Part shown: positions 20,279 to 29,230 of the stretch, piece by piece
Layout of the letters: the number at the start of each line of letters is the position of its first letter
Numbering within the stretch: the first letter of the stretch is position 1
Origin: Euleptes europaea
Taxonomy: Eukaryota; Chordata; Lepidosauria; Squamata; Sphaerodactylidae
DNA: 64,000 bases
Assembly: GCF_029931775.1 (NCBI RefSeq)
Contig: NC_079312.1
Coordinates: 14,577,821 to 14,641,820, forward strand
Direction: 5' to 3'
The notes under the pieces: model-generated
What the model saw: only the letters and a program-made list of their open reading frames with translations
The model's database searches: none
What the model was told of the DNA's origin: nothing
Translations under genes and position numbers: made by a program

Positions 20279-20451
20279 AGGGTTGTCAGGTCCCTCTTTG
20301 CCACTGGCAGGAGGTTTTTGGAGAAGGGAGGGACTTCAATGCCATAGAGCCCAGTTGCCAAAGCGGCCATTTTCTCCAGGAGAACTGATCTGGAGATCAG
20401 TTGTAATAGCAGGAGATATCCAGCGAATACCTGGAGGTTGGCAACCCTAGG
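20279..20451 (+). mobile_element. AGGGTTGCCA-type MITE (B copy of 4454)
   Basis: AGGGTTGTCAGGTCCC at 20279 and GGAGGTTGGCAACCCTAGG at ~20436, shorter than the A copy by an internal deletion of the GGGCGGAGCC block. Confidence 0.6.
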
Positions 20452-21348
20452 CATCAAGGAAAGCCAAGACGAATAATCAAAGTCAGCAAAGAGGTTCCCC
20501 GAACCCTGATTTTCAGTACCAAACTGTAGCTCCGGTTTTAATGCAGGCAAAAAAACCCCTCCTGGTTTAATTATTTTTTTAAGATGCTTTAGAAGAAGAA
20601 AAGCAGCACAAGGTATGACAAATAAGTTGCAGTTTCTGATAGTTATTATTACCATGATTGTTATTATTGGACAGGAACAGCAAATAAGTAATGTAAAAGT
20701 GAGAACTTCTTATCCAGTTTCTGCTCTTTGGAACTCACAGCTGCAAGATGAAGTTCCAAGTTCATTTTTATTCATTTACATCATTTATTATATTCATTAT
20801 ATCCAGCCTTTCTGCCATCCCAAGGACCATCAAGGCAGCTAACTATTTACAACATAGTTGACAAATCATATCTTAAAACCATTAATTAAGTATTTTTAGA
20901 ATGGCAATGCCGTAATAAAAATCTCTCTCTCTCTCTCTTAAAACTATTAAAATCCTTCAAGGGGAATGCAAAATCATCCATAACGGATCACACCTTAAAT
21001 CCTGGGTCAGCTCTTTCGCCTACAGGTAGCACTTCTATCTTGTTGAGATTAAGCTTCTGTTTGCTTCAAGTTGCTGAGTTCAAACGTTTATGAGAACAAG
21101 TCTTGCTTTAAAGTACAGTGTAGTCATTGCATGATATCCTAGATTTTGCACAAAGTAGTCTAAAGAGCCAGTGTTCAACATTCACTCTACTGCATAAACA
21201 TATTTATATCAACTCTATGTTAAAGAAACCAGTGGCTACTTTTCTTGCATCAGAGAAGGAGCAGACATATCTACAATTATTGTGGGTGAGTGTAGTCCAG
21301 TGTGTGTTCTGATTTTTTTGGTTTGTTTGTTTTGGCCCCAAGGAACAG
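20452..21348 (+). other. Unit B upstream/intron sequence
   Basis: Homologous to 4653-5388 in unit A. It contains a worn LINE/SINE tail (CATTATATCCAGCCTTTCTGCC at ~20797), a (CT)n tract at ~20925-20939 and no recognised exon. No KRAB-type exon was found in either unit. Confidence 0.4.
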
Positions 21349-21651
21349 AAAATGAGATGTACTACTGGGCAGAGATTGAGCCGGGGGAGACATCAGAGGA
21401 AGGTGGGAGAGATCTTCATCCTCCCCAGCTTGGAGGTCTACACATGGGGCCAAGTCCACAAATGACGTGGGTGACAAATGAATCCTCAGAACAACACTGG
21501 GCAATCCCACGGCAAGAACCATACCAGGACACAGCGCCTCCTCCTCACTGGCAGCAGAGAAACCCACTGTTGACAGAGCCATTAGGGAATGGTGCCAACA
21601 CTCCTCAGACTGTGGGAATCTACAATGCCAGCTCCTGGTCTGGAGAACAGG
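21349..21651 (+). CDS. Zinc-finger gene B, upstream exon
   Basis: 303 bp, acceptor CAAGGAACAG (AG 21347-21348) and donor CAGG|GTATAT (GT 21652-21653). It encodes ENEMYYWAEIEPGETSEEGG and a P/Q/G-rich tail. It is about 90% identical in protein to exon 5389-5691 of gene A, with the same length and phase. The ATG at 21357 is the likely start. The phase-1 end joins the finger exon at 22767 as G|GC (Gly), giving a continuous frame of about 356 residues. A 2-bp difference from unit A lies only downstream of this donor, so it is intronic and harmless under this model. Confidence 0.66.
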
Positions 21652-21764
21652 GTATATATGAAATGATACCAAGTTTTGGCAGGATGACTGTAGGACCCTG
21701 GAGAGGGTCTGTCGCAGGAGCGACAGGAGTGTATGCTGGAGGAAGGTAGGAGAGGCCTCAGTCT

Positions 21765-22330
21765 GATCCAGGTTGGAGCTATTGGGGATCTCCAGATTGG
21801 GGGGGCAACTCCACAAATTATATGGACGGCAAACTTGTTTCCCAGCTCTGGATTGGGAAATTGCTGGAGATTTGGGGGAGTGACACCTGGGGAAGGCAGG
21901 GTTTGGGAAGGGGAGGGACCTTAGCAGAGTATAATGACATTTTCTCCAGGGGAACTGCTCTCTGTAGAAGAAGAAGGAGTTGCTTTTTATATGCCGACTT
22001 TGTCTACCACTTAAGGGAGACTCATACTGGCTGACAATAACCTTCCCTTCCCCTCCCCACAACAGACACCCTGTGAGGTAGGTGGGGCTGAGAGAGTTCT
22101 TAAGAGAACTGTGACTAGCCCAAGGTCACCCAGCTGGTTTCATGTGTAGGAGTGGGGAAACAAATCCAGTTCCCCAGATCGGCCTCCTCCGCTCATGTGG
22201 AGGAATCTGGTTCTCCAGATCAGAATCCACCACTCCAAACCACTACTCTTAACCACTATACCACGCTGGTTTGGAGACGAGTTGTAATTCCTGGAGATCT
22301 CCAGGCTCCACTAGGAGGTTGGCAACCCTA
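21765..22330 (+). mobile_element. MITE-like repeat split by a SINE
   Basis: Matches 5800-6061 in unit A up to GGGGAACTGCTCTCTGTAG (~21965) and resumes at ~22273 (GGAGACGAGTTGTAATTCC) to GAGGTTGGCAACCCTAGG. The SINE between is private to unit B. Confidence 0.55.
21966..22272 (-). mobile_element. tRNA-headed SINE, private to unit B
   Basis: Reverse copy starting with GAAGAAGAAGG (tail) and ending with CCACGCTGGTTT (head complement). The B box complement GAATC...AACC region is diverged. The unit A counterpart at ~6005 has no SINE, so insertion followed duplication. Confidence 0.85.
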
Positions 22331-22589
22331 GGAGCAAATGAGGACATGCAACCACAGTGGGAAATATCACAGCTGATATACCCAGGCGCCATGAAGTCAC
22401 TTCAGTTGGGGTTAAACCATGGGTCCCCAGTGTGGTGCCCATGGGCACCATGGTGCCTGTCCACAACTTTCCTAGCACCTGCCAAGTGGGTGGGGCCAGA
22501 TGGGGCTTTTGCCCAGCTGGGCTTCTGATTGGCCATTTGAGAGCTGATTGGCTGAGCAGATCTTTAAGAACATTGCTTTGGCAGCACCT

Positions 22590-22740
22590 GCCACCAAACC
22601 AGTCACATACTCTCAGCCTAAACTACCTCACAGGGTGGTTGTGAGGATAAAAGGGTGGAGAGGAGAATGATGTAAGCCACTTTTGGTCCTGATTGGGGAT
22701 AAAAGTGGGGTATAAATTATGTAAATAAATAAATAATAAG
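22590..22740 (+). mobile_element. Sauria-like SINE, 3' half (B copy)
   Basis: CAGTCACATACTCTCAGCC through CACTTTTGGTCCTGATTGG to TAAATAAATAAATAATAAG. The head was lost with the deletion that removed A's 6.1-9.0 kb block. It shows the CR1-free state of the SINE split in unit A. Confidence 0.7.
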
Positions 22741-22766
22741 TTGCTGTTCTGTCTTTTCTCCAACAG

Positions 22767-23542
22767 GCATTGCACCCGTGAGCGAGGTTGAGGCTCTTCA
22801 GTCTGGAGAATTTGAGGAAAGCCATCCCACTGGAGCATCAGGAGGTGGAGAAGAAGGGATGGTTTTCCAGGGACACGAGAGTCAGGAAGCCTGTGAAAGT
22901 TGGCAAACAGTACAAGGTTGGCTGCAATTTGATCCGATGAGAAGAGATTCTCTCTTAGACAACCAAGTGTTAACTGAAGCGGTCTTCTTGGGGAGAGAAA
23001 CGGGGGGCACTGAATGCCAAGAAAACCCTAGGCAGACATCTGATCTTCCAAGGAGCCAGCCTGCCGAAAGCAAGAAGAAAATCTACACATGCCTGAAATG
23101 TGGGGAAAGCTTTGCTTATAAATACAGTCTTGTCAGGCATGAAAATTCCCATACAGGAGAGAAACGGTATACATGTTTAGAATGTGGGAAAAGCTTTACT
23201 CGGCAAACAGCCCTTGCTACTCATGAGAGAGTCCACACTGGACAGAAACCGTATGTATGTTCAGTGTGTGGGAAGGCGTTCAGTATAAAACACAGTCTTC
23301 TTCGACATCAAAATGTACATACAAGAGTGAAACCACACCGTTGCATGGAGTGTGGTGAAAGCTTCCAATGGAACAAACAACTTGTGGCTCACAGTGCCGT
23401 TCATACTGGAGAGATGCTATTCAGATGCTTGGAGTGTGGGCAAAGCTTTAATTGGGAAAGCGGGCTCAGGTGGCACATGAAAACTCACGACCAGCCAGGG
23501 GCCACAGATCACCACATGCTGCGAGAGAAGCCAGACAGTTAA
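22767..23542 (+). CDS. Zinc-finger gene B, five-finger C2H2 exon
   Basis: The exon starts after TTTTCTCCAACAG (AG 22765-22766) in phase 1. The linker IAPVSEVEALQSGEFEE is followed by five C2H2 fingers, all with both Cys and both His (first finger CLKCGESFAYKYSLVRHENSH region). It ends REKPDS with the stop at 23540-23542. Compared with gene A, the first finger is intact and the natural C-terminus is kept. Finger helix residues differ between A and B in finger 3 (A: SRSYLLR; B: IKHSLLR), which suggests different DNA preferences. Expected role: a nuclear sequence-specific DNA-binding regulator. Likely the better-preserved paralogue. Confidence 0.8.
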
Positions 23543-24330
23543 GTCTCCTAACTCTGAAGTCGAAGGAAGCCCACACAGGAGAGACCGTGCATATTTCCAG
23601 ACTGTGAGAAAACGTTGAATTGTAGGTTGAATCTTGTTGAGCATAAAAGGGGGGTAAACAGTGGACAGAAGCCCATTAGATGTTCAGAATGAGGGGAAAG
23701 ATTCAGCCTACAAAAAATTTATAACACACGCCTTGAGGATTCGTACATGAGAACCTGGCAACTTGCCTGCTGAGTGGTGAATCGTATTGTAGCGGGAGAG
23801 ATTTGTACCACCATGCGTCTCACTCATTTCGTTCCTGTGTCCTGTAGCCCGCCCTCTTTGGCTTTTATTCTGCCCTCTTGCAAAAAAGAGGGAGTGACTG
23901 TGGGACCTGGGAAGGAACTGGGACACACGTGACTCCTTATGAGGAAATTGATACGCAGAAACATTCCCTGAGATTTAGTTGGGGTGCAATGTTGAGAGGG
24001 GGCCTAAAATATTATCCCCCAAGTGATTTTGGTTTCTGAATTGTTTGCAGTCAGCTCGATGGAATCCATCTTTTAACGATGTTTTATAAAATGCTGATGA
24101 ATTACTAGAGCCTTTAGGAAAAATGTGATTTTATTGATGATTTGCTGTATGAAAGGTGAGTCCTCTCCACTATGTTTCATGGTTCAAGACTGGTTGCACA
24201 ACCTAAAGAATTGAATGCACAGGGGAGGTTTGTTGTTGTTTTGGGTCACGGTGGTGGGCTGAGAGGAGAGAAGTTGACGAATTTTCCTGAAGGCTAAATA
24301 AACATTTTTAAAGTTCTGACTTTGTCCTCT
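23543..24330 (+). other. Gene B 3' UTR and poly(A) signal
   Basis: Homologous to 11967-12740. It contains relic finger sequence with frame breaks and the signal AATAAA at 24297-24302, followed by TTTGTCCTCTTTTGTTG. It shows the pre-hAT arrangement of this 3' UTR. Confidence 0.6.
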
Positions 24331-24413
24331 TTTGTTGTCCTTTCTCCTGGGTTGGGCATAAAATGAACCTGTTAATCTAGGAGGGTGGTTATTGTTAGGA
24401 TAGCCAACCTCCA

Positions 24414-24730
24414 GGGGCCAGCGTGGTGCAGTGGTTAAGAACGGTGGTTTGGAGCGGAAGAGTCTGATCTGGAGAGCCGGGTTTGATTCCCCACTCCTCC
24501 ACATGAGCGGCGGAGGCTAATCTGGTGAACTGGATTTGTTTCCCCACTCCTACACACGAAGCCAGCTGGGTGACCTTGGGCAAGTCATAGCTCTCTCAGC
24601 CTCACTCACCTCACAGGGTGTCTGTTGTAGGGAGGGGAAGGGAAGGGAAGGTGATTGTAAGCCGGTTTGAGTCTCCCTTAAGTGGTAGTGAAAGTCGGCA
24701 TATAAAAACCAACTCTTCTTCTTCTTCTTC
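24414..24730 (+). mobile_element. tRNA-headed SINE with (TTC)n tail (B copy of 12837)
   Basis: GCCAGCGTGGTGCAGTGG head, GGTTTGATTCC B box, (TTC)n at ~24715-24730. Confidence 0.85.
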
Positions 24731-24880
24731 CTGGTCTCCAGGTGACAGAGAACAGTTCCCCTGAAGTGGACTCCATTGAACTCTGTGGCCTTAGACTCTG
24801 CTGAAGTCCCTCCCCCAAACCCTATGCTCCCCCCAAAAAATCTACAGGCATTTCTCAACTCAGAGATGGCAACCCTAGGA
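24731..24880 (-). mobile_element. AGGGTTGCCA-type MITE (B copy of 13150)
   Basis: Same inner block (CTGGTCTCCAGGTGACAGAG) and GCAACCCTAGG end at ~24870, with deletions relative to A. Confidence 0.5.
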
Positions 24881-25194
24881 TTCAGACGGTTGCAGGTTCT
24901 AATCTTTGCCATGTCTTTCAGGAATGGGTGTAGAATGGTAGGCAATGCTGTGGGCTGTGCTCTGGGGGAATGGGGTGGGGGTAAGAAGACGAGTTGGTTT
25001 TTATACGTCTCTTTTCTCTATTGTGCTAGGATGCAACCTCGGAAGGCTTGGTCACTGCGCCCTTTTTGTGGACCAGCTGGGGCAACTAGTGGGCCCCTGC
25101 ATGGAACAGGATGCTGGGTAGATGGACCACTGGTCTGATCCCACTTGTGTAATAATTCTCCGCCCCCTTCTGTTTGTACACTTTGGATATGTAT

Positions 25195-25314
25195 GAGAGC
25201 CAGCATGGTGTGGTGGTTAAGAGTGGTGGTTTGGAGCAGTGGACTCTGATCTGGAGAACCGGGTCTGATTCCCCGCTCCTCCACAAGAGCGGTGGAGGCT
25301 AATCTGGTGAACTG
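25195..25314 (+). mobile_element. 5' part of a (TTC)n SINE, cut by an insertion
   Basis: Head and B box as at 13645 in unit A. Homology stops at GGTGAACTGG (25314), where the repeat complex 25315-26985 begins. Confidence 0.75.
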
Positions 25315-25452
25315 GTAGAAAAGAGCAAGAGTCCAGTAGCACCTTAAAGTCTTCTTTACTTAAAGATACTTCTTTGTGAGCTGTGGCTCACGAAAGCTCA
25401 TACCCTGCCAGAAAATATTTTTGTTAGTCTTTAAGGTGCTACCGGACCCTTG

Positions 25453-26841
25453 GGGGCATTCTTCACGGTAGATTTTGCTTCTGTTTTGCCACGGACTAAA
25501 GAAAAACACGATTTAAATGTTTTTTTCATGGCCGCGATTTATCCCCATCAATTATCTGTAGTTTTGGTTTTTCATGGGAACAAAGCACGCTGTATTTGAC
25601 AACGGTTTGGTCTGTCCCTTTTGCAGGAGCCCTCCCCTTCTAACAGGCTCATTGTTTATGCCTTCCCCCAGCTCCGCCCAACTCCGCCCAGCAGAATACC
25701 TCGTGCGGTTCACCAGCCCCAGCACAAAAAACAAGCACCAGTCCCTCTGGTCTCCTCCATTTTTCTTCCACCCTCTCTCTGTTCTGCTTTGGGAACAGTC
25801 AGATTCCAAATTGGGGGGGGGGGGGGAAGGCAGCACTTTCCTCAAAGCTTCCCTCTATTTTCTATAGGTGTGGAACCCATTGCCCTTTAATGATAGACAG
25901 GATTGGGGGGGGGGCAGGGAATCCATGTGCCCAGAGAAGGGTTTAGCTGAAAGTGGGAATGGAGGGTGGGGGGAGAGGAAAGAAGGCCCCTGGATTGCAC
26001 GCTGGCCATGATCCAGCCACATTGCATCGTGAAAGACAGGAGGGCTCCTAGCTTGCGTGCCAGCCCAGATCCAGCCAGTCTGCATGGCGAGGGGGGGAGA
26101 GGAAAGAAGGCTCCTGGATTGCGCGCTGGCCATGATCCGGCCACAGTGCATCGAGAGAGAGGAGGGAGATAAGAGGAGGCTGGACGCCTCTCTTCAGAAA
26201 AGTTATGGGAGGGAGTTTTGACTTGGGTTTTCCGCTCTCAGGATGCACATTTTCCCCATCCGATTTCTCAAAAATCCCCCCTCCCCTTTGGGGCAGAAGG
26301 GCCAACAGCCCCTTCTCTTGAAGATCCCCCCCACTGCCCTAGACTGAGCTGTCACCACCACCACCCCCAGCGCGCGAGGAGCACATGGCGTGGCCCCGCC
26401 AGTCTCCCCCTGGAGCCGTCCGTCCAACGTCCCCCTGGGCTTGGAGCTGTGGGCCCAGCTCCAAGACCCATCCCGGGCGAGGGGCGGGGAAGGCGTGCGG
26501 GGATGGAGGGAGAGAAGTGCCAGGATTCTAGGCAGGCAGGCAGGCAGCCAAAGGGGCGGTATTCTTGTCCGAGCGCAAAACTCCCCCAGCCAATCACCGT
26601 TCTTGGGGGAGGAGAAAGGAGACGTCCCGGGGAGCGAAGCAAACATTTTTTCATGGGCATCAGCGCAAGGAAACACGTGTCCACAGGAAAGATTGTTTTA
26701 AAAGTGGTTTGGATTGCCTCTCTTTTAACCCGGCTTATTTTGCTAAGGGGGGAAAACCACGGATCTGCAGTGAATAACCAAAATTTGACTCCGATGCAAA
26801 TCAGCATCGAAACAGAAGCAAATCTCCGTGAAGAATACCCC
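25453..26841. mobile_element. 1.39 kb inverted-repeat DNA transposon with GC-rich interior
   Basis: The termini GGGGCATTCTTCACGG (left) and CCGTGAAGAATACCCC (right) are inverted repeats extending over AGATTTGCTTCTGTTT on each side. A TTG repeat flanks both ends (25450-25452, 26842-26844), a candidate 3-bp target duplication of the kind PIF/Harbinger elements make. No transposase is recognised. The interior is GC-rich (about 26300-26650) with CpGs, and contains a ~62-bp unit repeated about three times at 25973-26160. Confidence 0.7.
25973..26160. repeat. About three tandem copies of a ~62-bp unit
   Basis: GAGGAAAGAAGG(C/T)(C/T)CCTGGATTG recurs at ~25975 and ~26098, 124 bp apart, with a diverged middle unit (CTCCTAGCTTGCGTGCCAGC) near 26044. 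Each unit ends with a form of CCAGCCACATTGCATCG. Confidence 0.6.
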
Positions 26842-26985
26842 TTGCTCTTTTCTACTACTGTAGACAGACTAACACGGCTACCCACTGTGAATTATCACCC
26901 TGAAGGGATTTGGACTTTCCAAGAATGTTTATGGTGCCTAAAAGATACCCTCACTTTGGGGGACGGCAGAGGGGGAGGTATTCCA

Positions 26986-27290
26986 ACTGCCACATGTAGT
27001 GGTTAAGAGAAGTGGTTTGGAGTGGTGGATTCTGATCTGGAGAACCGAGTTTGATTCCCCACTTCTCCACATGAGCGGCGGAGGCTAATCTGGTGAACTG
27101 GGTTGGTTTTCCCACTCCAACACATGAAGCCAACTGGGTAACCTTGGGCTAGACACAGCTCTCTTAGAGCTCTCTCAGCTCCACCTACCTCACAGGGTGT
27201 CTGTTGTGGGGAGAGGATGGTGATTGTAAGCTGGTTTGATTCTTCATTAAGCAGTAGAGAAAGTCGGCATATAAAAAACAACTCTTCTTC
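26986..27290 (+). mobile_element. (TTC)n SINE lacking its first bases
   Basis: Starts at CATGTAGTGGTTAAGAG and runs through AACACATGAAGCCAACTGGG to CAACTCTTCTTC. Together with 25195-25314, the insertion left about 110 bp of SINE sequence in two copies, either a second SINE or a long flanking duplication. Confidence 0.75.
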
Positions 27291-27421
27291 TATGTTGTAT
27301 TCAGCTGACATTACATAACACTTCATGCATCTGAAGAAGTAGGCTCTGAATGTGTTATTCTGTAGGGTGCCCCAGATTCTTTGTCTCGGCTGCTACATGG
27401 CTGCCTCTGTGACTAGGGTTG
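27291..27421 (+). other. Empty target site of the copia element
   Basis: ATGTTGTATTCAGCTGAC ... TGTGTTATTCTGTAG then GGTGCCCCAGATTCTTTG corresponds to 13951-14024 joined to 19366 onward in unit A, with a single TGTAG. It is the uninterrupted paralogous site. Confidence 0.85.
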
Positions 27422-27462
27422 CCGCCCCCCACCCCCCGCCAGCCACCAGAGGGGATGGGCCA

Positions 27463-27660
27463 GGTTGCCAGATCAGGGATAGGAAGCTCCTGGAGATTTG
27501 GGGATGGAGCCTGGGGAGAACAGGGACCTCTGCGGGGTACAATACCAGAGTCTCCATCCTCCAAAGCATCCATTTTCTCTGGGGAACTGATCCCTTTGGT
27601 CTGGAGAAGAGCTGCAATTCAAGGGGAACCCAAAGTCCCACCTGGAGGCTGGCATCCCTA
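27463..27660 (+). mobile_element. MITE-like repeat, diverged member
   Basis: GTTGCCAGATCAGGGATAGG at the left and CCTGGAGGCTGGCATCCCTA at the right, with the family's CATTTTCTCTGGGGAACTGATC core. Confidence 0.55.
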
Positions 27661-27939
27661 CCTGTGACTGATACCCAGAGAGATTCCCTGGGGTTTTATT
27701 CAGTGCAGATGTGGCATAACCTTCTGAATGAGCACATGGCATGCCAGAGAGGTCGCCATGGTCCTCGATTGCCCCCCAAAGAGCAAAGAGTTTTGAGTAG
27801 CCAGCGAGCTTAGTGTGGCATAAGTCTTCGTTAACTGGAGCAGGCTCCATCCCATATACAAACTGTTTAATGTGCTGGTATTCAATGGAGTCCACCCTAC
27901 GGGATATGCCTTACAAAAATGCTAATTAGCAGAGCCACT

Positions 27940-28100
27940 CCGCTGACCTAGGTGGCCCAGGCTAGCCTGAGATCTCGTCAGATCACGGAGGTTAATCAGG
28001 GCCAGCCTAGTCAGTACTTGGATGGGAGACCACCAAGGAAGTCCAGGCAATAGCAAACCACCTCTTGCTTGGAGTCAGCTATGACTTGACAGCGCTTCCA
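27940..28100 (+). mobile_element. 5S rRNA-derived SINE (5S-Sauria type)
   Basis: GAGATCTCGTCAGATCACGG, AGGTTAATCAGGGCCAGCC and AGTACTTGGATGGGAGACC match the 5S rRNA internal promoter region. The tail has GCAAACCACCTCTTGC and AGCTATGACTTGACAGCGC. The first part of 5S is degraded. Confidence 0.88.
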
Positions 28101-28245
28101 TAGAATCACAGAGTTGGAAGGGACCACCAGGGTCATCTAGTCCAACCCCCTGCACAGTGCAGGAAATTCACAACTACCTCCCCCACACACCCCCAGTGAC
28201 CCCTACTCCATGCCCAGAAAATGGCCAAAATGCCCTCCCACCAGC
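28101..28245 (-). mobile_element. CR1 3'-end fragment
   Basis: Begins TAGAATCACAGAGTTGGAAGG, the complement of the CR1 3' terminus, and ends in the UTR (CAAAATGCCCTCCC). Only ~145 bp survive. Confidence 0.88.
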
Positions 28246-28562
28246 AGAGTCATTAAGAAAAAAATGTACTTTTATTTCTTTCAGAAAACACTTGCTGTTG
28301 CAAATAAATGATTCCTCTTTGTAACATTCTGCATTTTAAGGTTGCTGTGTTGAATACAGTTCACATTTGGAAGTAGGATGATTTTTTTTCTTCTCACCTC
28401 ATGGTTGAAAAGAGCAATGCTCGTCAGCTGTTTTTAAAATGCAATAAAGATTTGAGGTACGAAGGGAGCTCCAAAGCTTATACTCTGAAAATCGTCTTGG
28501 TCTTTAATGTGCTACTAGATGCGAATCTTGATTTTCTACTGTGGACCAACATGGCTACCCCA
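28246..28562. other. Non-genic stretch with a worn repeat
   Basis: 28440-28560 is an eroded relative of the outer repeat at 25315 (AGCTTATACTCTGAAAATCG, GTGCTACTAGATGC, CAACATGGCTACCCC). No gene seen. Confidence 0.4.
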
Positions 28563-28712
28563 ACTAGGATTGCCAACCTCCAGGTACCAGCTGGAGATCT
28601 CCTGCTATTACAACTGATCTCAAACCAATAGGGATCAGTTCACCGGGAGAAAATGGCCACTTTGGCATTGAAGTCCCTCCCCTCCCCCCCATCAAGTCTC
28701 AGCTGACTCCCT
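28563..28712 (-). mobile_element. AGGGTTGCCA-type MITE, truncated
   Basis: AGGATTGCCAACCTCCAGG at 28566, then the minus-strand inner block to CATTGAAGTCCCTCCCC. The far end is missing. Confidence 0.55.
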
Positions 28713-28809
28713 AGGGTTGCCAGGTCCCTCTTTGCAACTGGAGGGAGGTTTTTGGGGTGGAGCCTGAGGAGGGCAGGGTTTGGGGAGGGGACTTCAATGA
28801 CATAGGGTC

Positions 28810-29230
28810 TGTCTCGTCCAGTGCCTGGAGCTCGGCCCCCAGGCCCCTTTTGAGTAGTGACAACAGAACTCTTAATGTCCAAAATATTACATCTTTATTA
28901 TTTCTTCACATAAATGCATAAGGTTTAATCTCTCAACTCACACATCGCTGAACAGGAAGTAGATGCAGAACATATCTAGAGTCTGTGAAAAAACAGATGA
29001 ATTGGGAGCCTCCTTTCTCTTCTGTGGTCACGGTAGAACAAAGGATTTCAATTTACCCGGGCCGGAGGGAATTGTGGGAAGAAGAAGCTCTGATAGCCAA
29101 TTAGCGTGCAGTTCAGACACATCTGACCTAGTGTTGGTCTGGACTACATTTCCCATGATTCTAAGTCTTAAAGGGCTAACTACTACAAACATTTTCTATG
29201 TAACATTTCGCGTTCTGCTGGGGCAGCACA
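28810..29230 (-). repeat. BEL/Pao 3' LTR (element orientation)
   Basis: 421 bp, minus strand TGTGCTGCCCC...GAGACA. Pairs with 36761-37181. Confidence 0.95.

Larger units (their letters stand above)
25315..26985. mobile_element. Inserted repeat complex, outer element
   Basis: The outer pieces are 25315-25452 (AGAGTCCAGTAGCACCTTAAAG, GAGCTGTGGCTCACGAAAGC, CTTTAAGGTGCTACCGGAC) and 26842-26985 (TTGCTCTTTTCTACTACTG, AGACAGACTAACACGGCTACC). Together they form the well-known amniote repeat with a CTCACGAAAGCT motif. I cannot place it in a named family with certainty. A separate inverted-repeat element (25453-26841) sits inside it. A worn relative is at 28440-28560. The complex is absent from unit A. 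Confidence 0.6.
19420..27421 (+). repeat. Tandem segmental duplication, unit B
   Basis: Second copy of the zinc-finger locus, head to tail with unit A. It starts at CTGACCCATGGGGTGATGTC (~19421) and ends at GTGACTAGGGTTG (~27421). It lacks the CR1, hAT and copia insertions of unit A and most of A's 6.1-9.0 kb block. It carries its own palindromic MITE, a SINE at 21966 and an inserted repeat complex at 25315-26985. Confidence 0.85.

Noticed and set aside
25574-27006. Open frames inside the GC-rich inverted-repeat element
   Set aside because: No transposase or other domain; they reflect high GC and overlap on both strands.
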